Positions 26,806 to 35,892 of a DNA stretch of 64,000 nucleotides are shown here, in pieces. The notes under the pieces were generated by a model that was given only the letters and a program-made list of their open reading frames with translations, was not told the DNA's origin and made no database searches. Source of the stretch: VXYL01 sp963665195. GTDB lineage: Bacteria > Pseudomonadota > Gammaproteobacteria > Pseudomonadales > Azotimanducaceae. The stretch spans positions 1,922,001-1,986,000 of the forward strand of contig OY762070.1 of assembly GCA_963665195.1 (NCBI GenBank), read 5' to 3'. The stretch's first letter is position 1; every line of letters starts with the position of its first letter. The position numbers and the translations under genes were made by a program.

Positions 26806-29800
26806 ATGCACGCCAGTCTGCCGAACCCGACGGCTACCCGCGAAGCGAGCCGCTGGCTGGGCTGCGGCATACTCGCCGCGGTCCTCGCCGTTGGCGTGCA
26901 TGCAGACCCTCGGGTCGACTCGTTCTCGCCGAGCGGCTACAGCAAGGATGTTCGCCAAGTGTCCGTGCGCTTTTCCGCGGACATGGTGGCGCTCGGCGAT
27001 CCGGACCTGCCGGACCCCTTCCGCATCCGCTGCCCGACGCCCGGCGCTGGCCGTTGGCTGGACGAGCGCACTTGGGTGTACGACTTCGGACATGCCGTTC
27101 CGGGCGCCGTGCAGTGCCGCTTTCGGCTGCGGCGGGGCGCAAGGACGCTGGACGGCACACGCATTTCAGGCGAGCGCACCTTCGCGTTCAATACCGGCGG
27201 GCCGAACGTGCGCGCTCGGATGCCCGCGCATGGGCGGGTTGACGAGCGCCAGGTCTTCCTGCTTGGCCTTGACGCGGTGGCCCGGCCTGACTCGATCCGC
27301 GCCCATGCCCGCTGCCGGCACGGCGACGGACGCCACGAAGTCGGCGTGCAAGTCGTCGAAGGCGAAGCACGCCGGGAGATCATCGACGCGCTGACGGAAC
27401 ACATGCCCTACCGCTTGGACGAGCTGATCGATGCCGTTGGCGAGTACCTGCCCCCTCGCGGCGATGACGAGAGCAGGCGTCGCGCAGCGTTCCGCAGGAT
27501 CGTGCTCATTCGCTGCCAAGGCGCACTCACGCCCGCCAGTCCGGGCGCCTTGGTCTGGGGCGCCGGGGTTGCCAGCGCCGACGGGCAGCAATCCCCGGAA
27601 GATCAGGTCATCGAGTTCCATGTGCGAAGCGCGTTCGACGCATCGCCTCGCTGTCTGCGGGGGGACGATGGCTGCCTGCCGCACGGCTTGGGAGTGACGC
27701 TCAGTAGCGAGATGCCCCGCGCGTTCGCCGAACGGTTCCGCCTGCATGGCCCGAGCGGCCCTCCGCGGCAGGGAATGGCGCTCGAACGCGACGACGAGCC
27801 GTACATCGGCAGCGTCCGGTTTCCGGGACCGTTCCGCGAAGACACCGCGTACCGGATTGAGCTGACTGAACCGGTCCACGACATCGATGGCCGGCCGCTG
27901 GCCAATGCCGACGAGTTCCCACTGTCGCTGCAAACGCGCCGCCTGCCGTCCGGGGCCACCTTCTTCGGCGATCTGACCGCGGTCCAGGCCGCCGCCGCGT
28001 ACGGCATTCCCCTGCTGCTGCGTCGCCCGGCCCGAGCGGAGGATTGCGGGCACGCTACCGGGAACTGCCGAATCTCCGGCCGCGCGTTCCGCACGGACGA
28101 CGATGCGCAGATCCTCAGCTTCGTGCGCGGCGTCGTCGCCCGCTCTCGTCCCACAGTTCGCTACGACGTGTACGGCAAGCCCCACAGCCACTCCCGGAAC
28201 GCATGGAACTGGCCGAGCTCGCAGGACTCCGTTCTTGCCGAACTCCCCGCCGCGGCGTTCGAACTGCCCGTGGACCCGGCCGCCCCGTACCAGCTGCTCG
28301 GCGTGCCAGCACAACGCGGATTCCATGCGGTCGAGGTCTCCCTGCCGCGTCCGGCCCCCGTCGGCGGCTTGGACCATGTGGCGGCGGGCGCCTTGGTGAC
28401 GAACATGGCCGTGCATTTCATTCGCGCTCGGGAGTCCTCCGTCGTGTGGGTGACCGCGCTCGATGATGCGCAGCCGGTGGCCAATGCCGCGGCGGCAATC
28501 GCCGACGCCTGCACGGGCGAGCGGTTCTGGGAAGGGATCACCGATGCGGATGGCATCGCGCGCGTGCCCATCCCGCTGCCCGAAACCGGCGACTGCCACC
28601 CCTTCTACGGCGACTATCTGGTGACCGCGCGCACGGACGACGACTTCAGCTTCGCGATCACCGGCTGGAACCGCGACCGATGGCGGCTCACGGATCGACG
28701 CCCCGAATTGTTCCGGCCCGAGACGCTGCTGCACGTCGTCTTCGACCGTTCGCTGTACATGCCGGGGCAGCGCGTGGGGATGAAGCTGGTGCTGCGGACG
28801 CCGGTCACGACGGGTCTCGCCATACCTGACGGACTTCCGGCGAGCGGGAAGCTCGTACTCACGCACGAGGACTCCGGCCAGTCCTTCACCGAGGAAGTCC
28901 GCATCGACGCCGACGGCAGCGCCTTGGCCCACTTCGACCTTCCAGCGACGGCCACGCTCGGCTGGTACAGCGCAGAGCTGCGGCTGCACGACCAGGACTG
29001 GAGCGGCGGGACGTTCCGCGTCGAACAGTTCCGCGCCGGCGCGATGCGCGCGGAACTCGGCTTCCCTGAGGAAACCATGGTGGCCGCGGACGCAGCGCCG
29101 CTGTCGATTGCCGTGGCCTATCTGGGCGGCGGCGTCGCGGCCAACCTGCCGGTGACCTTGCGCACCGAGTACGCGCCGGAAGACTCGCCGCTCGAAGGCG
29201 AACCGCCAACGGTGCGAACAGATGCGGAACTCACGCTCGACGCCGATGGCCGCGCCATGTACATCGCCGAACTGCCGCCCATCGGCCTTGGCGCTTGGCT
29301 GACCGTCGAGATGGACTACTTCGACGCGAGCGGCGAGCAGACGACCGCAAGGGCCTGGCTTGAGCTCCTGCCGGCGGCGTTGCGCGTGTACACGGAGGAC
29401 GCCGGACGCGGACCGTCCGGCGAGAGTCGCATCCGTATCGAAGTGACGGACCTGGACGGTTCGCCCGTTGCGGACCGGGAGGTGGACGCCAGCCTCTACT
29501 CGATGCCCGAGGGGTACTCTGCGGAGGTACGGCTGGCCGGCGGCTTTCGAGCATGGTCCCGCAAGCCGCTGGGTGAGCCGGCGTTCGTCGGCAAGTGCTC
29601 GGCGAACACGGATCGGGAGGGGGTAGCAATCTGCAAGCTGCCGGCCGAGGCGCGTTCGCGGTACGTACTCGTCGCAAGCCGGATCGCCGACGCGGATGGC
29701 CGCGTCGGCGACTACTCGGACCAGATCTACATCGCCCCCGAAGACCCACTCCCGCAGCAGGCGGACGAGACGCTTTCGCTGCGAGTCGCCTACCCCGGCG

Positions 29801-32589
29801 ACGAGAGCGAGCCATTCAGGCCCGGCGAGAGCGCCGTCATCGAAGCGAGCAGCCCGTTCAAGGACCCCACCGGCCTCGTCGCGGTGCTCCGGGAAGGCGT
29901 GCTGGATGCGTTCGTGACGCACATCGACGGGCCGACATCGCGCATCAGCGTGCCGCTGCGCGACCACTATGCCCCGAACGTCGAAGTCTCCGTGCTGGCC
30001 GTTCGCGGCCGCTCCGGGCCTGCGCCGCCCGTTGATGCGCCGGCCTTCGTGGGCGACGCCGGCCAGCCGATCAAGCGAGCCGATGCGGCGGCGCCCGCTA
30101 CCGCTCGAAGCACTGTGACGGTGCCGGTCGATGTCGGACACCACGAACTCGACGTGACGGTTGACACCGACCAAGAGGTCTACGGCGTTCGCGACAACGT
30201 GGAAGTGCGCATCGCCGTCGCCAAGGCAGACGGCGAGGTAGCCGCAGGTAGCGACTTGGCAATCGCCGTGCTGGACGAAGCGCTGCTCGACCGCCTGCCG
30301 AATCTCAGCTGGGACATTCTGCGCGGCATGATGCGCTGGCGAACCGCGGATGCGGAAACCGCAAGCAGTTTCCACGCACTCGGCGGCGTGATCGACTACC
30401 CGCCACCGCCCGACAGGCTCGATGGCGAGGTCGTCTTCGACAACACCTACCAGTCCGGGGAAGAGGTCGAAGAAATGGTCGTGACTGGTTCGCACCTCGC
30501 TCGGGACGACGTCGACGTCCCAGCGCTTCTCGATGCCGCACTGCCGGCTGGCCGCGAGAGGGGTGCGCCCGACGAGCCGCCGACGCAGGCCCGCGCCCGC
30601 CAGAACTTCGACAGGCTCGTGCTGTGGGAGGGCCGTTTGCGCGCCGACGCGCAAGGCCGTGCGACGCTCTCGTTCCCGCTCAACGACCTGCTCACATCCT
30701 TGCGCATCGCAGTTGTGGCGATGGCGGGAACGGACCTTTTCGGCACTGGCGAGACCACGATCCGCACGACACAGGACCTCATCGTCCACGCCGGCCTGCC
30801 GCCGACCGTGCGCGAGGGCGACCGCTTCAGCGCCACCTTCACCGTCCAGAACGCCGCGCGCCGGGAACAGAACGTGGAGCTCGGCGCTGCACTGGATGGG
30901 CAGCAGCTTGCCCCAAGGCGCGTGACCCTGGCGGCCGGCGCTTCGCAGGAAGTCGCTTGGCAGGTCACCGTTCCACCCGGTGCTGACGCCCTCGCCTGGC
31001 ATGTGGACGCCACGGCCGAGTCGGCCTCGGACAGCCTCCGGGTCTCCCAGCAGGTATACCCGCTGGTGCCCGTCGAAGTGCAGCAGGCGACGCTCGAGCG
31101 GCTGGACGCGCCGGTGCAACTGCCCGTCGCCCCGCCGGCAAGGGCGTTGCCGGACAAGGGCGGCGTCCGGGTCGCGTTGCGCCACGGCCTCGGCGCTGGA
31201 CTCGAGGCCGTCCGCGACTACATGGCCGGGTATCCGTACACATGCATCGAGCAGCAGGTGTCCGTCGCCATCGCACTCGCCCACGCCGAGCCGGAACGGT
31301 GGAGCCGAACGATGGCCACGGCGCGCACGGCGCTTGATCGGTCCGGACTGCTGCGCTTCTTCCCCAGCGAACAGCTCGCAGGGTCCGCGTGGCTGACCGC
31401 GTATGTGCTGACCATCGCCGACGCGGCCGGCAAGGAGGTTCCGGGCGATCTGCGCGATGCGATGCTTGCGGGGCTGGACCGGCACCTATCGGACTACCGC
31501 GACGAGGATGCCGAGCCCCCGTTCCGCTCGGAATGGGAGTGGTCGCTTCCCGCACTCGTTGCGCTGGCGCGCTACGGCGCGCTGGACCCGGCGCGGCTTC
31601 CCGATGCGGACCGAAGTCTTGCGCTCGCCCCGAGTTCGGTGCTGCTGGACTGGATCGACGTCCTTACTCGGGTAGCGCCGGAGCACTCGGACATCGCGGC
31701 GTCGAAGCGCGTCCTCTTCGCCCGCCTGAATCTTCAGGGAACGACGTTGGGGCTGTCCACGGAGATCCGGGACCGCGCCTGGTGGCAGTCCACCGATGCC
31801 AACGCCGCGCGCCTTCTGCTGCTCGCCTTGGACGAGCCCGAGTGGCAAGGCGAACTGCCGCGCCTGATGCGAGGCCTGCTCGGCCGACAGCAGCGCGGGC
31901 GCTGGGATACCACGATGGCGAATGCCTGGGGCAGCGTCGCCGTGCTGCGCTTCCGAGCCGCTTTCGAGTCCGAGCCGGTCTCTGGCAGCAGCACGGTTCG
32001 CACGGGCGCTGTGGCCGAGCATGTCGCATGGCCACCAGACGACGAGCCGGCGCCGCTGCTGATCCCATGGTCCGCCGCCGAAACGCTGGCGCTCGACCAT
32101 CAAGGCAGCGGCGCACCGTGGAGCTTGATCGCATTCGATGCAGCCGTGCCCCTCAGGCGTCCCGTGAATCGCGGCTACCGCATCGAGCGCAAGGTGACGG
32201 CGGTCAGTCGCAAGGGCCGCGCATGGCAGCGTGGCGACGTGGTCGAGATCGACATCAGCGTGCGGGCCGACCGCGACATGGCCTGGGTGGTGGTCGAGGA
32301 CCCCATCCCGCCCGGCGCGACGATCCTGGGCGGCGGCCTCGGCGGCGACTCCGCCATGCTCGCCGAGGACGCCTACCGTCCCGGCGACGGCTGGCCGGCA
32401 TTCGTCGAGCGCATGCACAGCGGCTACCGCGCCTACTACGAGCACGTCCCCAAGGGCACCCTCAACATCCGCTACCGCGTCCGCTACAACACCGCCGGCC
32501 GCTTCAACCTGCCACCGACGCGAGTGGAAGCCATGTATGCGCCGGAGATGCACGCCATGCGGCCGAACAAGAGGCTGGCTGTGGAGTAG
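26806..32589 (+). CDS. Bacterial alpha-2-macroglobulin with intact thioester motif
   Basis: The ATG at 26806, behind GGGAGACGG, gives 1927 residues with a signal peptide (about 1-34, cleavage near GVHA/DP). An in-frame upstream ATG at 26704 would hide that signal. The order of domains matches the paralogue upstream: macroglobulin-like repeats, A2M core (about 1265-1340), thioester domain, C-terminal receptor-like domain. Cys1480-Ile-Glu-Gln1483 in YPYTCIEQ is the thioester that covalently traps attacking proteases. Residues about 36-130 and the last 110 are much more like the paralogue than the middle. An insertion near 1222-1229 reads EEMVVTGS, resembling the start of mature TonB-dependent receptors. 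Not found in the first copy. Confidence 0.93.
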   Translation: MHASLPNPTATREASRWLGCGILAAVLAVGVHADPRVDSFSPSGYSKDVRQVSVRFSADMVALGDPDLPDPFRIRCPTPGAGRWLDERTWVYDFGHAVPGAVQCRFRLRRGARTLDGTRISGERTFAFNTGGPNVRARMPAHGRVDERQVFLLGLDAVARPDSIRAHARCRHGDGRHEVGVQVVEGEARREIIDALTEHMPYRLDELIDAVGEYLPPRGDDESRRRAAFRRIVLIRCQGALTPASPGALVWGAGVASADGQQSPEDQVIEFHVRSAFDASPRCLRGDDGCLPHGLGVTLSSEMPRAFAERFRLHGPSGPPRQGMALERDDEPYIGSVRFPGPFREDTAYRIELTEPVHDIDGRPLANADEFPLSLQTRRLPSGATFFGDLTAVQAAAAYGIPLLLRRPARAEDCGHATGNCRISGRAFRTDDDAQILSFVRGVVARSRPTVRYDVYGKPHSHSRNAWNWPSSQDSVLAELPAAAFELPVDPAAPYQLLGVPAQRGFHAVEVSLPRPAPVGGLDHVAAGALVTNMAVHFIRARESSVVWVTALDDAQPVANAAAAIADACTGERFWEGITDADGIARVPIPLPETGDCHPFYGDYLVTARTDDDFSFAITGWNRDRWRLTDRRPELFRPETLLHVVFDRSLYMPGQRVGMKLVLRTPVTTGLAIPDGLPASGKLVLTHEDSGQSFTEEVRIDADGSALAHFDLPATATLGWYSAELRLHDQDWSGGTFRVEQFRAGAMRAELGFPEETMVAADAAPLSIAVAYLGGGVAANLPVTLRTEYAPEDSPLEGEPPTVRTDAELTLDADGRAMYIAELPPIGLGAWLTVEMDYFDASGEQTTARAWLELLPAALRVYTEDAGRGPSGESRIRIEVTDLDGSPVADREVDASLYSMPEGYSAEVRLAGGFRAWSRKPLGEPAFVGKCSANTDREGVAICKLPAEARSRYVLVASRIADADGRVGDYSDQIYIAPEDPLPQQADETLSLRVAYPGDESEPFRPGESAVIEASSPFKDPTGLVAVLREGVLDAFVTHIDGPTSRISVPLRDHYAPNVEVSVLAVRGRSGPAPPVDAPAFVGDAGQPIKRADAAAPATARSTVTVPVDVGHHELDVTVDTDQEVYGVRDNVEVRIAVAKADGEVAAGSDLAIAVLDEALLDRLPNLSWDILRGMMRWRTADAETASSFHALGGVIDYPPPPDRLDGEVVFDNTYQSGEEVEEMVVTGSHLARDDVDVPALLDAALPAGRERGAPDEPPTQARARQNFDRLVLWEGRLRADAQGRATLSFPLNDLLTSLRIAVVAMAGTDLFGTGETTIRTTQDLIVHAGLPPTVREGDRFSATFTVQNAARREQNVELGAALDGQQLAPRRVTLAAGASQEVAWQVTVPPGADALAWHVDATAESASDSLRVSQQVYPLVPVEVQQATLERLDAPVQLPVAPPARALPDKGGVRVALRHGLGAGLEAVRDYMAGYPYTCIEQQVSVAIALAHAEPERWSRTMATARTALDRSGLLRFFPSEQLAGSAWLTAYVLTIADAAGKEVPGDLRDAMLAGLDRHLSDYRDEDAEPPFRSEWEWSLPALVALARYGALDPARLPDADRSLALAPSSVLLDWIDVLTRVAPEHSDIAASKRVLFARLNLQGTTLGLSTEIRDRAWWQSTDANAARLLLLALDEPEWQGELPRLMRGLLGRQQRGRWDTTMANAWGSVAVLRFRAAFESEPVSGSSTVRTGAVAEHVAWPPDDEPAPLLIPWSAAETLALDHQGSGAPWSLIAFDAAVPLRRPVNRGYRIERKVTAVSRKGRAWQRGDVVEIDISVRADRDMAWVVVEDPIPPGATILGGGLGGDSAMLAEDAYRPGDGWPAFVERMHSGYRAYYEHVPKGTLNIRYRVRYNTAGRFNLPPTRVEAMYAPEMHAMRPNKRLAVE

Positions 32590-32656
32590 CCGCGTCCTCG
32601 CCGACGCGATGGCATACATGCGGTCGTCGCGGCAACCGCTTTGGTACGATGCCGCC

Positions 32657-34456
32657 ATGTCCGCCCCCGCCTACCCGCCCATCCCCTACGGTCGCGCGTC
32701 GTTCCCGAGCATCCGGCGCGACGGCTGTCTGTACGTGGACAAGACCCGCTTCATCCGCGAGATCGAAGAGCAGCGCTACGTCTTCTTCGTCCGACCTAGG
32801 CGGTTCGGCAAGACCCTCTGGCTTGCCACGCTGGAGTGCTACTACGACCGCCGGCGCAGAGACGATTTCGAGACGCTGTTCCGGGGGACGGACATCGGCC
32901 GCAACCCGACCCCGCACCGCAACCGCTACGTCATCCTCTACTTCGACTTCTCTGCCTTCGACGACGCACCGGAAACTCTGGCCGAGCGCTTCCAGAACTA
33001 TTGCGCGACGCAGTTGGCCGAGGCCATGGAGGGCAACCCGGATCTGTTCCCGGCAGCGGACATGCGCCGCATCCTGGGGCCGCCGGGCGTGGACGGCAAG
33101 CTGAATGAGCTGTTCCGACACGTCCGCCTGAGCAACATATCCCTGTACGTCCTGATCGACGAGTACGACAACTTCGCCAATACGATCCTGGCCGCCGAGG
33201 GGCCGGACGCCTACCACGCCTTCACCCACGGCGGCGGGTTCTACCGCAGTTTCTTCGCGACGCTCAAGGCCGGCACCGCTCGGGAAGGCAGCGTCGACCG
33301 GCTCTTCGTCACGGGCGTGTCGCCGATCACGATGGACGACGTGACCAGTGGCTTCAACATCGGCGCGAACTTGAGCCTGATGCCCGAGTGCAACGAGCTG
33401 CTCGGCTTCACCGAGGCGGAAGTACGCCGAGTACTCGCCATGTATCGCCAACTCGGCGTGTTCAGCCAAGAGTCGCAAACCGCACTCCACCTGATGCACG
33501 AGTGGTACAACGGCTATCGGTTCGCCGTGCGGGCAACGGACGATGTATACAACCCGGATTTGGTGCTGCACTACCTCAAGCACTCGCTACCGAACAAGGG
33601 CGGGCCGGAACAGCTGATCGACAACAACGTGCGCATCGACTACGGGAAGCTGCGCCATCTGCTCATGGTCGGCAAGCGGGCGAAAGCGGCGTCGATGCCG
33701 GCGGAGGCTGCCGATCCCGACGACGAGAAGCTGGGCGGCAATTTCGACATGCTCCGGGATGCCGCCGCTGACGCCGAGCTGCGCTCCCCGATCACGCCGA
33801 GTTTTCCGCTCAAGCTGCTCGATGAGCCCGAGAACTTCACCTCGCTGCTGTACTACTTCGGCCTGCTCAGCATCCGCGGCACCTCCCGCGGTTTGCCGGT
33901 CCTCGCCATCCCCAATCAGACCGTCCGCAAGCTCATGTACGGATATCTGCGGGACGCCTACCGTGATGTGGGCGTCTTCTCCGCGAATCTCAGAGCGCTG
34001 GACGAGCTGGTCTGGACCATGGCCCGGGAGGGTCGCTGGCGACCGGCCATCGAGCATCTTGCCGACGCCATCGGAGCGCAGACCAGCATCCGCGACTACA
34101 TCCATGGCGAAAAGACGATCCAGGGGTTTGTCGCGGCCTATCTGGCCTGTGCCGACTGTTTCGTGTTCCACCCCGAAATGGAACTGGCCAAGGGCTACGC
34201 GGACATCGTGCTGCAGCCGTTCTCTGCGCGCTACCCGGAACTCCGCCACGGCTACGTGATCGAGTTGAAGTACCTGCCCTTGAAAGCCGGGCCGGCGCGA
34301 ACGCAGTCCACTGCCGCTGCAGCTGTCAGCCAGCTACACCGGTACCTAGGCGACGCCGGTCTGGCGCGGCGTTTCCCCGGCGTTTCGTTCACCGGGATCG
34401 CGCTCGTGTTCCGAGGCTGGGAACTCGTACATGGAGACGAGGTGCGCTCGGAGTAG
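32657..34456 (+). CDS. AAA-ATPase-like / PD-(D/E)XK nuclease family protein
   Basis: The ATG at 32657 gives 599 residues; an in-frame ATG 48 bp upstream is possible. The N-terminal part is the AAA-ATPase-like domain, with YVDKTRFI and the phosphate-binding RPRRFGKT at 46-53, then a Walker B-like LYVLIDEYDNF near 168-178. FVTGVSPITMDDVTSGFNI is typical of this family. The C-terminal part is a PDDEXK_9-type nuclease, with Asp in GYADIVLQP (about 515) and Glu-Leu-Lys in YVIELKYLP (about 535). These proteins are scattered, horizontally spread and of unproven function; a role in defence or mobile-element control is often proposed. Confidence 0.88.
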   Translation: MSAPAYPPIPYGRASFPSIRRDGCLYVDKTRFIREIEEQRYVFFVRPRRFGKTLWLATLECYYDRRRRDDFETLFRGTDIGRNPTPHRNRYVILYFDFSAFDDAPETLAERFQNYCATQLAEAMEGNPDLFPAADMRRILGPPGVDGKLNELFRHVRLSNISLYVLIDEYDNFANTILAAEGPDAYHAFTHGGGFYRSFFATLKAGTAREGSVDRLFVTGVSPITMDDVTSGFNIGANLSLMPECNELLGFTEAEVRRVLAMYRQLGVFSQESQTALHLMHEWYNGYRFAVRATDDVYNPDLVLHYLKHSLPNKGGPEQLIDNNVRIDYGKLRHLLMVGKRAKAASMPAEAADPDDEKLGGNFDMLRDAAADAELRSPITPSFPLKLLDEPENFTSLLYYFGLLSIRGTSRGLPVLAIPNQTVRKLMYGYLRDAYRDVGVFSANLRALDELVWTMAREGRWRPAIEHLADAIGAQTSIRDYIHGEKTIQGFVAAYLACADCFVFHPEMELAKGYADIVLQPFSARYPELRHGYVIELKYLPLKAGPARTQSTAAAAVSQLHRYLGDAGLARRFPGVSFTGIALVFRGWELVHGDEVRSE

Positions 34457-34581
34457 CCGCGCCTGCGTTTCGGCGAAGACGATGCACCACGCTCCGTCCA
34501 ACGTTGCGCCAGTGTCGACAACACCCCTGTCGCCCTTCGCCGGGATGGACTCAGGATCCGCACGGTACTGCGTGTCGCACG

Positions 34582-34983
34582 TCATCGGTCCGACGGCTGC
34601 TGCAGGATCTCATCCACCGTGGGCATGCCGTTCTCGCTTTCGTAGCAGAGCTCCAGACAGGCCGCCAGTTCGCGGCGGCATGTCCTGGATCGTCTTTTGC
34701 CGCCGCCCCACTTGGCGGGAGAGTCGTGTACGCGAGCTGCGCCGCGCCGGCGCGCCTCGGCCCATTTGCGGATAGCCAGCACTTCGGCGGGGTCCGCTTG
34801 GCAGTTCGGATACACGGTCTGTCCGCAGTCCTGCCAGCATTGGCGGCGTTGCGGCTCGATCATGCCGGCGCAGCCGACGACGCACGCGGCAAGCAACACC
34901 ACGAGCGCCAACTGCGCACCCGTCGGCGCGCATCGCAGTCCCAAGCGCAGCAGCGCGGACAACATCCACGGGGCCTCAGCCAT
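34582..34983 (-). CDS. Small cysteine-rich lipoprotein candidate
   Basis: The 133-residue product has a hydrophobic segment LALVVLLAACVVGCAG near residues 25-40 with two overlapping possible lipoboxes (LAAC and VVGC). The remainder is short, charged and rich in Cys: CWQDCG, YPNC, then CRRELAACLELC. I do not recognise a family. The start overlaps the end of the TauD-like gene by 8 bp on the same strand, which supports a real translated gene. A start at the second Met (34965) would give a more standard lipoprotein signal. The 125 bp between its stop and the preceding gene show no feature. Confidence 0.55.
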   Translation of the reverse strand: MAEAPWMLSALLRLGLRCAPTGAQLALVVLLAACVVGCAGMIEPQRRQCWQDCGQTVYPNCQADPAEVLAIRKWAEARRRGAARVHDSPAKWGGGKRRSRTCRRELAACLELCYESENGMPTVDEILQQPSDR

Positions 34984-35752
34984 CGAATCGCGGCCGGTCG
35001 CCGGCCACCGTCACCCGCCACATGCGGCGCACTTCGCCCTCGGGCCGGTTCAGCACCGGGTAGTGCTGTGCCGCGCGGTTGTCCCACATCACCACATCGC
35101 CCGGGCGCCAGCGGTGCATGTAGCAGAACTCCGGGCGGTGGGCGTGGCTCGTCAGGTAGCGCAAAAGGCCCTCGCTCTCTTCGATCGTCATGTGCGCGAA
35201 GCGGCGGGTGAACTCGCTGTTGACGAAGAGCGCCGTGCGGCCGGTCTCCGGATGCGTGCGCAGCACCGGGTGGGTGGCCTGTTCGTCGGGGCGGTTGTGG
35301 GTCGTCGCGTCGTGGACCGCTTCGAGGCCGGCGGCGAGCTGCTTCATGCCCGGCGATAGCGCCTCGTAGGCGGCGTACTGGTTGGCGAATGCCGTCTCGC
35401 CGCCGCGGCTCGGCAGTTCTCGGGCCGAGAGGATGGAAATGGCGGGCGGGCGCTCGTCGAACGTCGCGTCCGAGTGCCAGCGACCGCGGCGGATGCCGCT
35501 CGGCATGTTGATGGGCAGCACGTCCTCGTTCTCGGCGAGGCCTGGCCCGTGCGGGAAGCGGTACAGATCGCCGAAGCGGCGCGCGAAGGCGACTTGGTCC
35601 TCCGTGCCGAGGGTCTGCTTGGGGAAGACGAGGATGACGTACTTGAGGAACGCCTCATGCACGCGCTCGAAGGTGGCGTCGTCGAGACTGGCGAGATCGA
35701 CGTCGACTTCCGCGCCGATCAAGCCTGCCAACGGGCTCGCTGCGAATTGCAT
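34976..35752 (-). CDS. TauD/TfdA-family 2-oxoglutarate dioxygenase
   Basis: The ATG at 35752 (MQFAASPLAG) gives 258 residues; the open frame continues upstream but the extension is Arg-rich and unlike the family. The iron ligands are His93-x-Asp95 in GRWHSDATF and the distal His in RAAQHYPVLN, followed by RRMWRVTV with the 2-oxoglutarate Arg. TauD-family enzymes hydroxylate taurine, alkyl sulfates, aryloxyacetates and related compounds. A sulfatase is present elsewhere in the window, so a sulfur-related substrate is possible but unproven. An acidic MPSGIRRG segment replaces the longer TauD loop. Confidence 0.9.
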   Translation of the reverse strand: MQFAASPLAGLIGAEVDVDLASLDDATFERVHEAFLKYVILVFPKQTLGTEDQVAFARRFGDLYRFPHGPGLAENEDVLPINMPSGIRRGRWHSDATFDERPPAISILSARELPSRGGETAFANQYAAYEALSPGMKQLAAGLEAVHDATTHNRPDEQATHPVLRTHPETGRTALFVNSEFTRRFAHMTIEESEGLLRYLTSHAHRPEFCYMHRWRPGDVVMWDNRAAQHYPVLNRPEGEVRRMWRVTVAGDRPRFDG

Positions 35753-35892
35753 GGCCGCTCCTGCCGTTTCCTGCCAAGGTGCGACTTTAGCGCGAGCGGC
35801 GACCGACGTTCGGACATAGTTCGCAGACGGCGTGCGACGATAGCCATCCGAGATGTAGGATTCAGCCACGGTTCGGCAACGGCGTGGTGCGG

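Noticed and set aside
27166..31485. 1439-codon open frame on the minus strand opposite the second A2M gene
   Set aside because: High-GC antisense shadow of a clearly homologous gene; the product is His/Arg/Val-rich low-complexity with no family motif.
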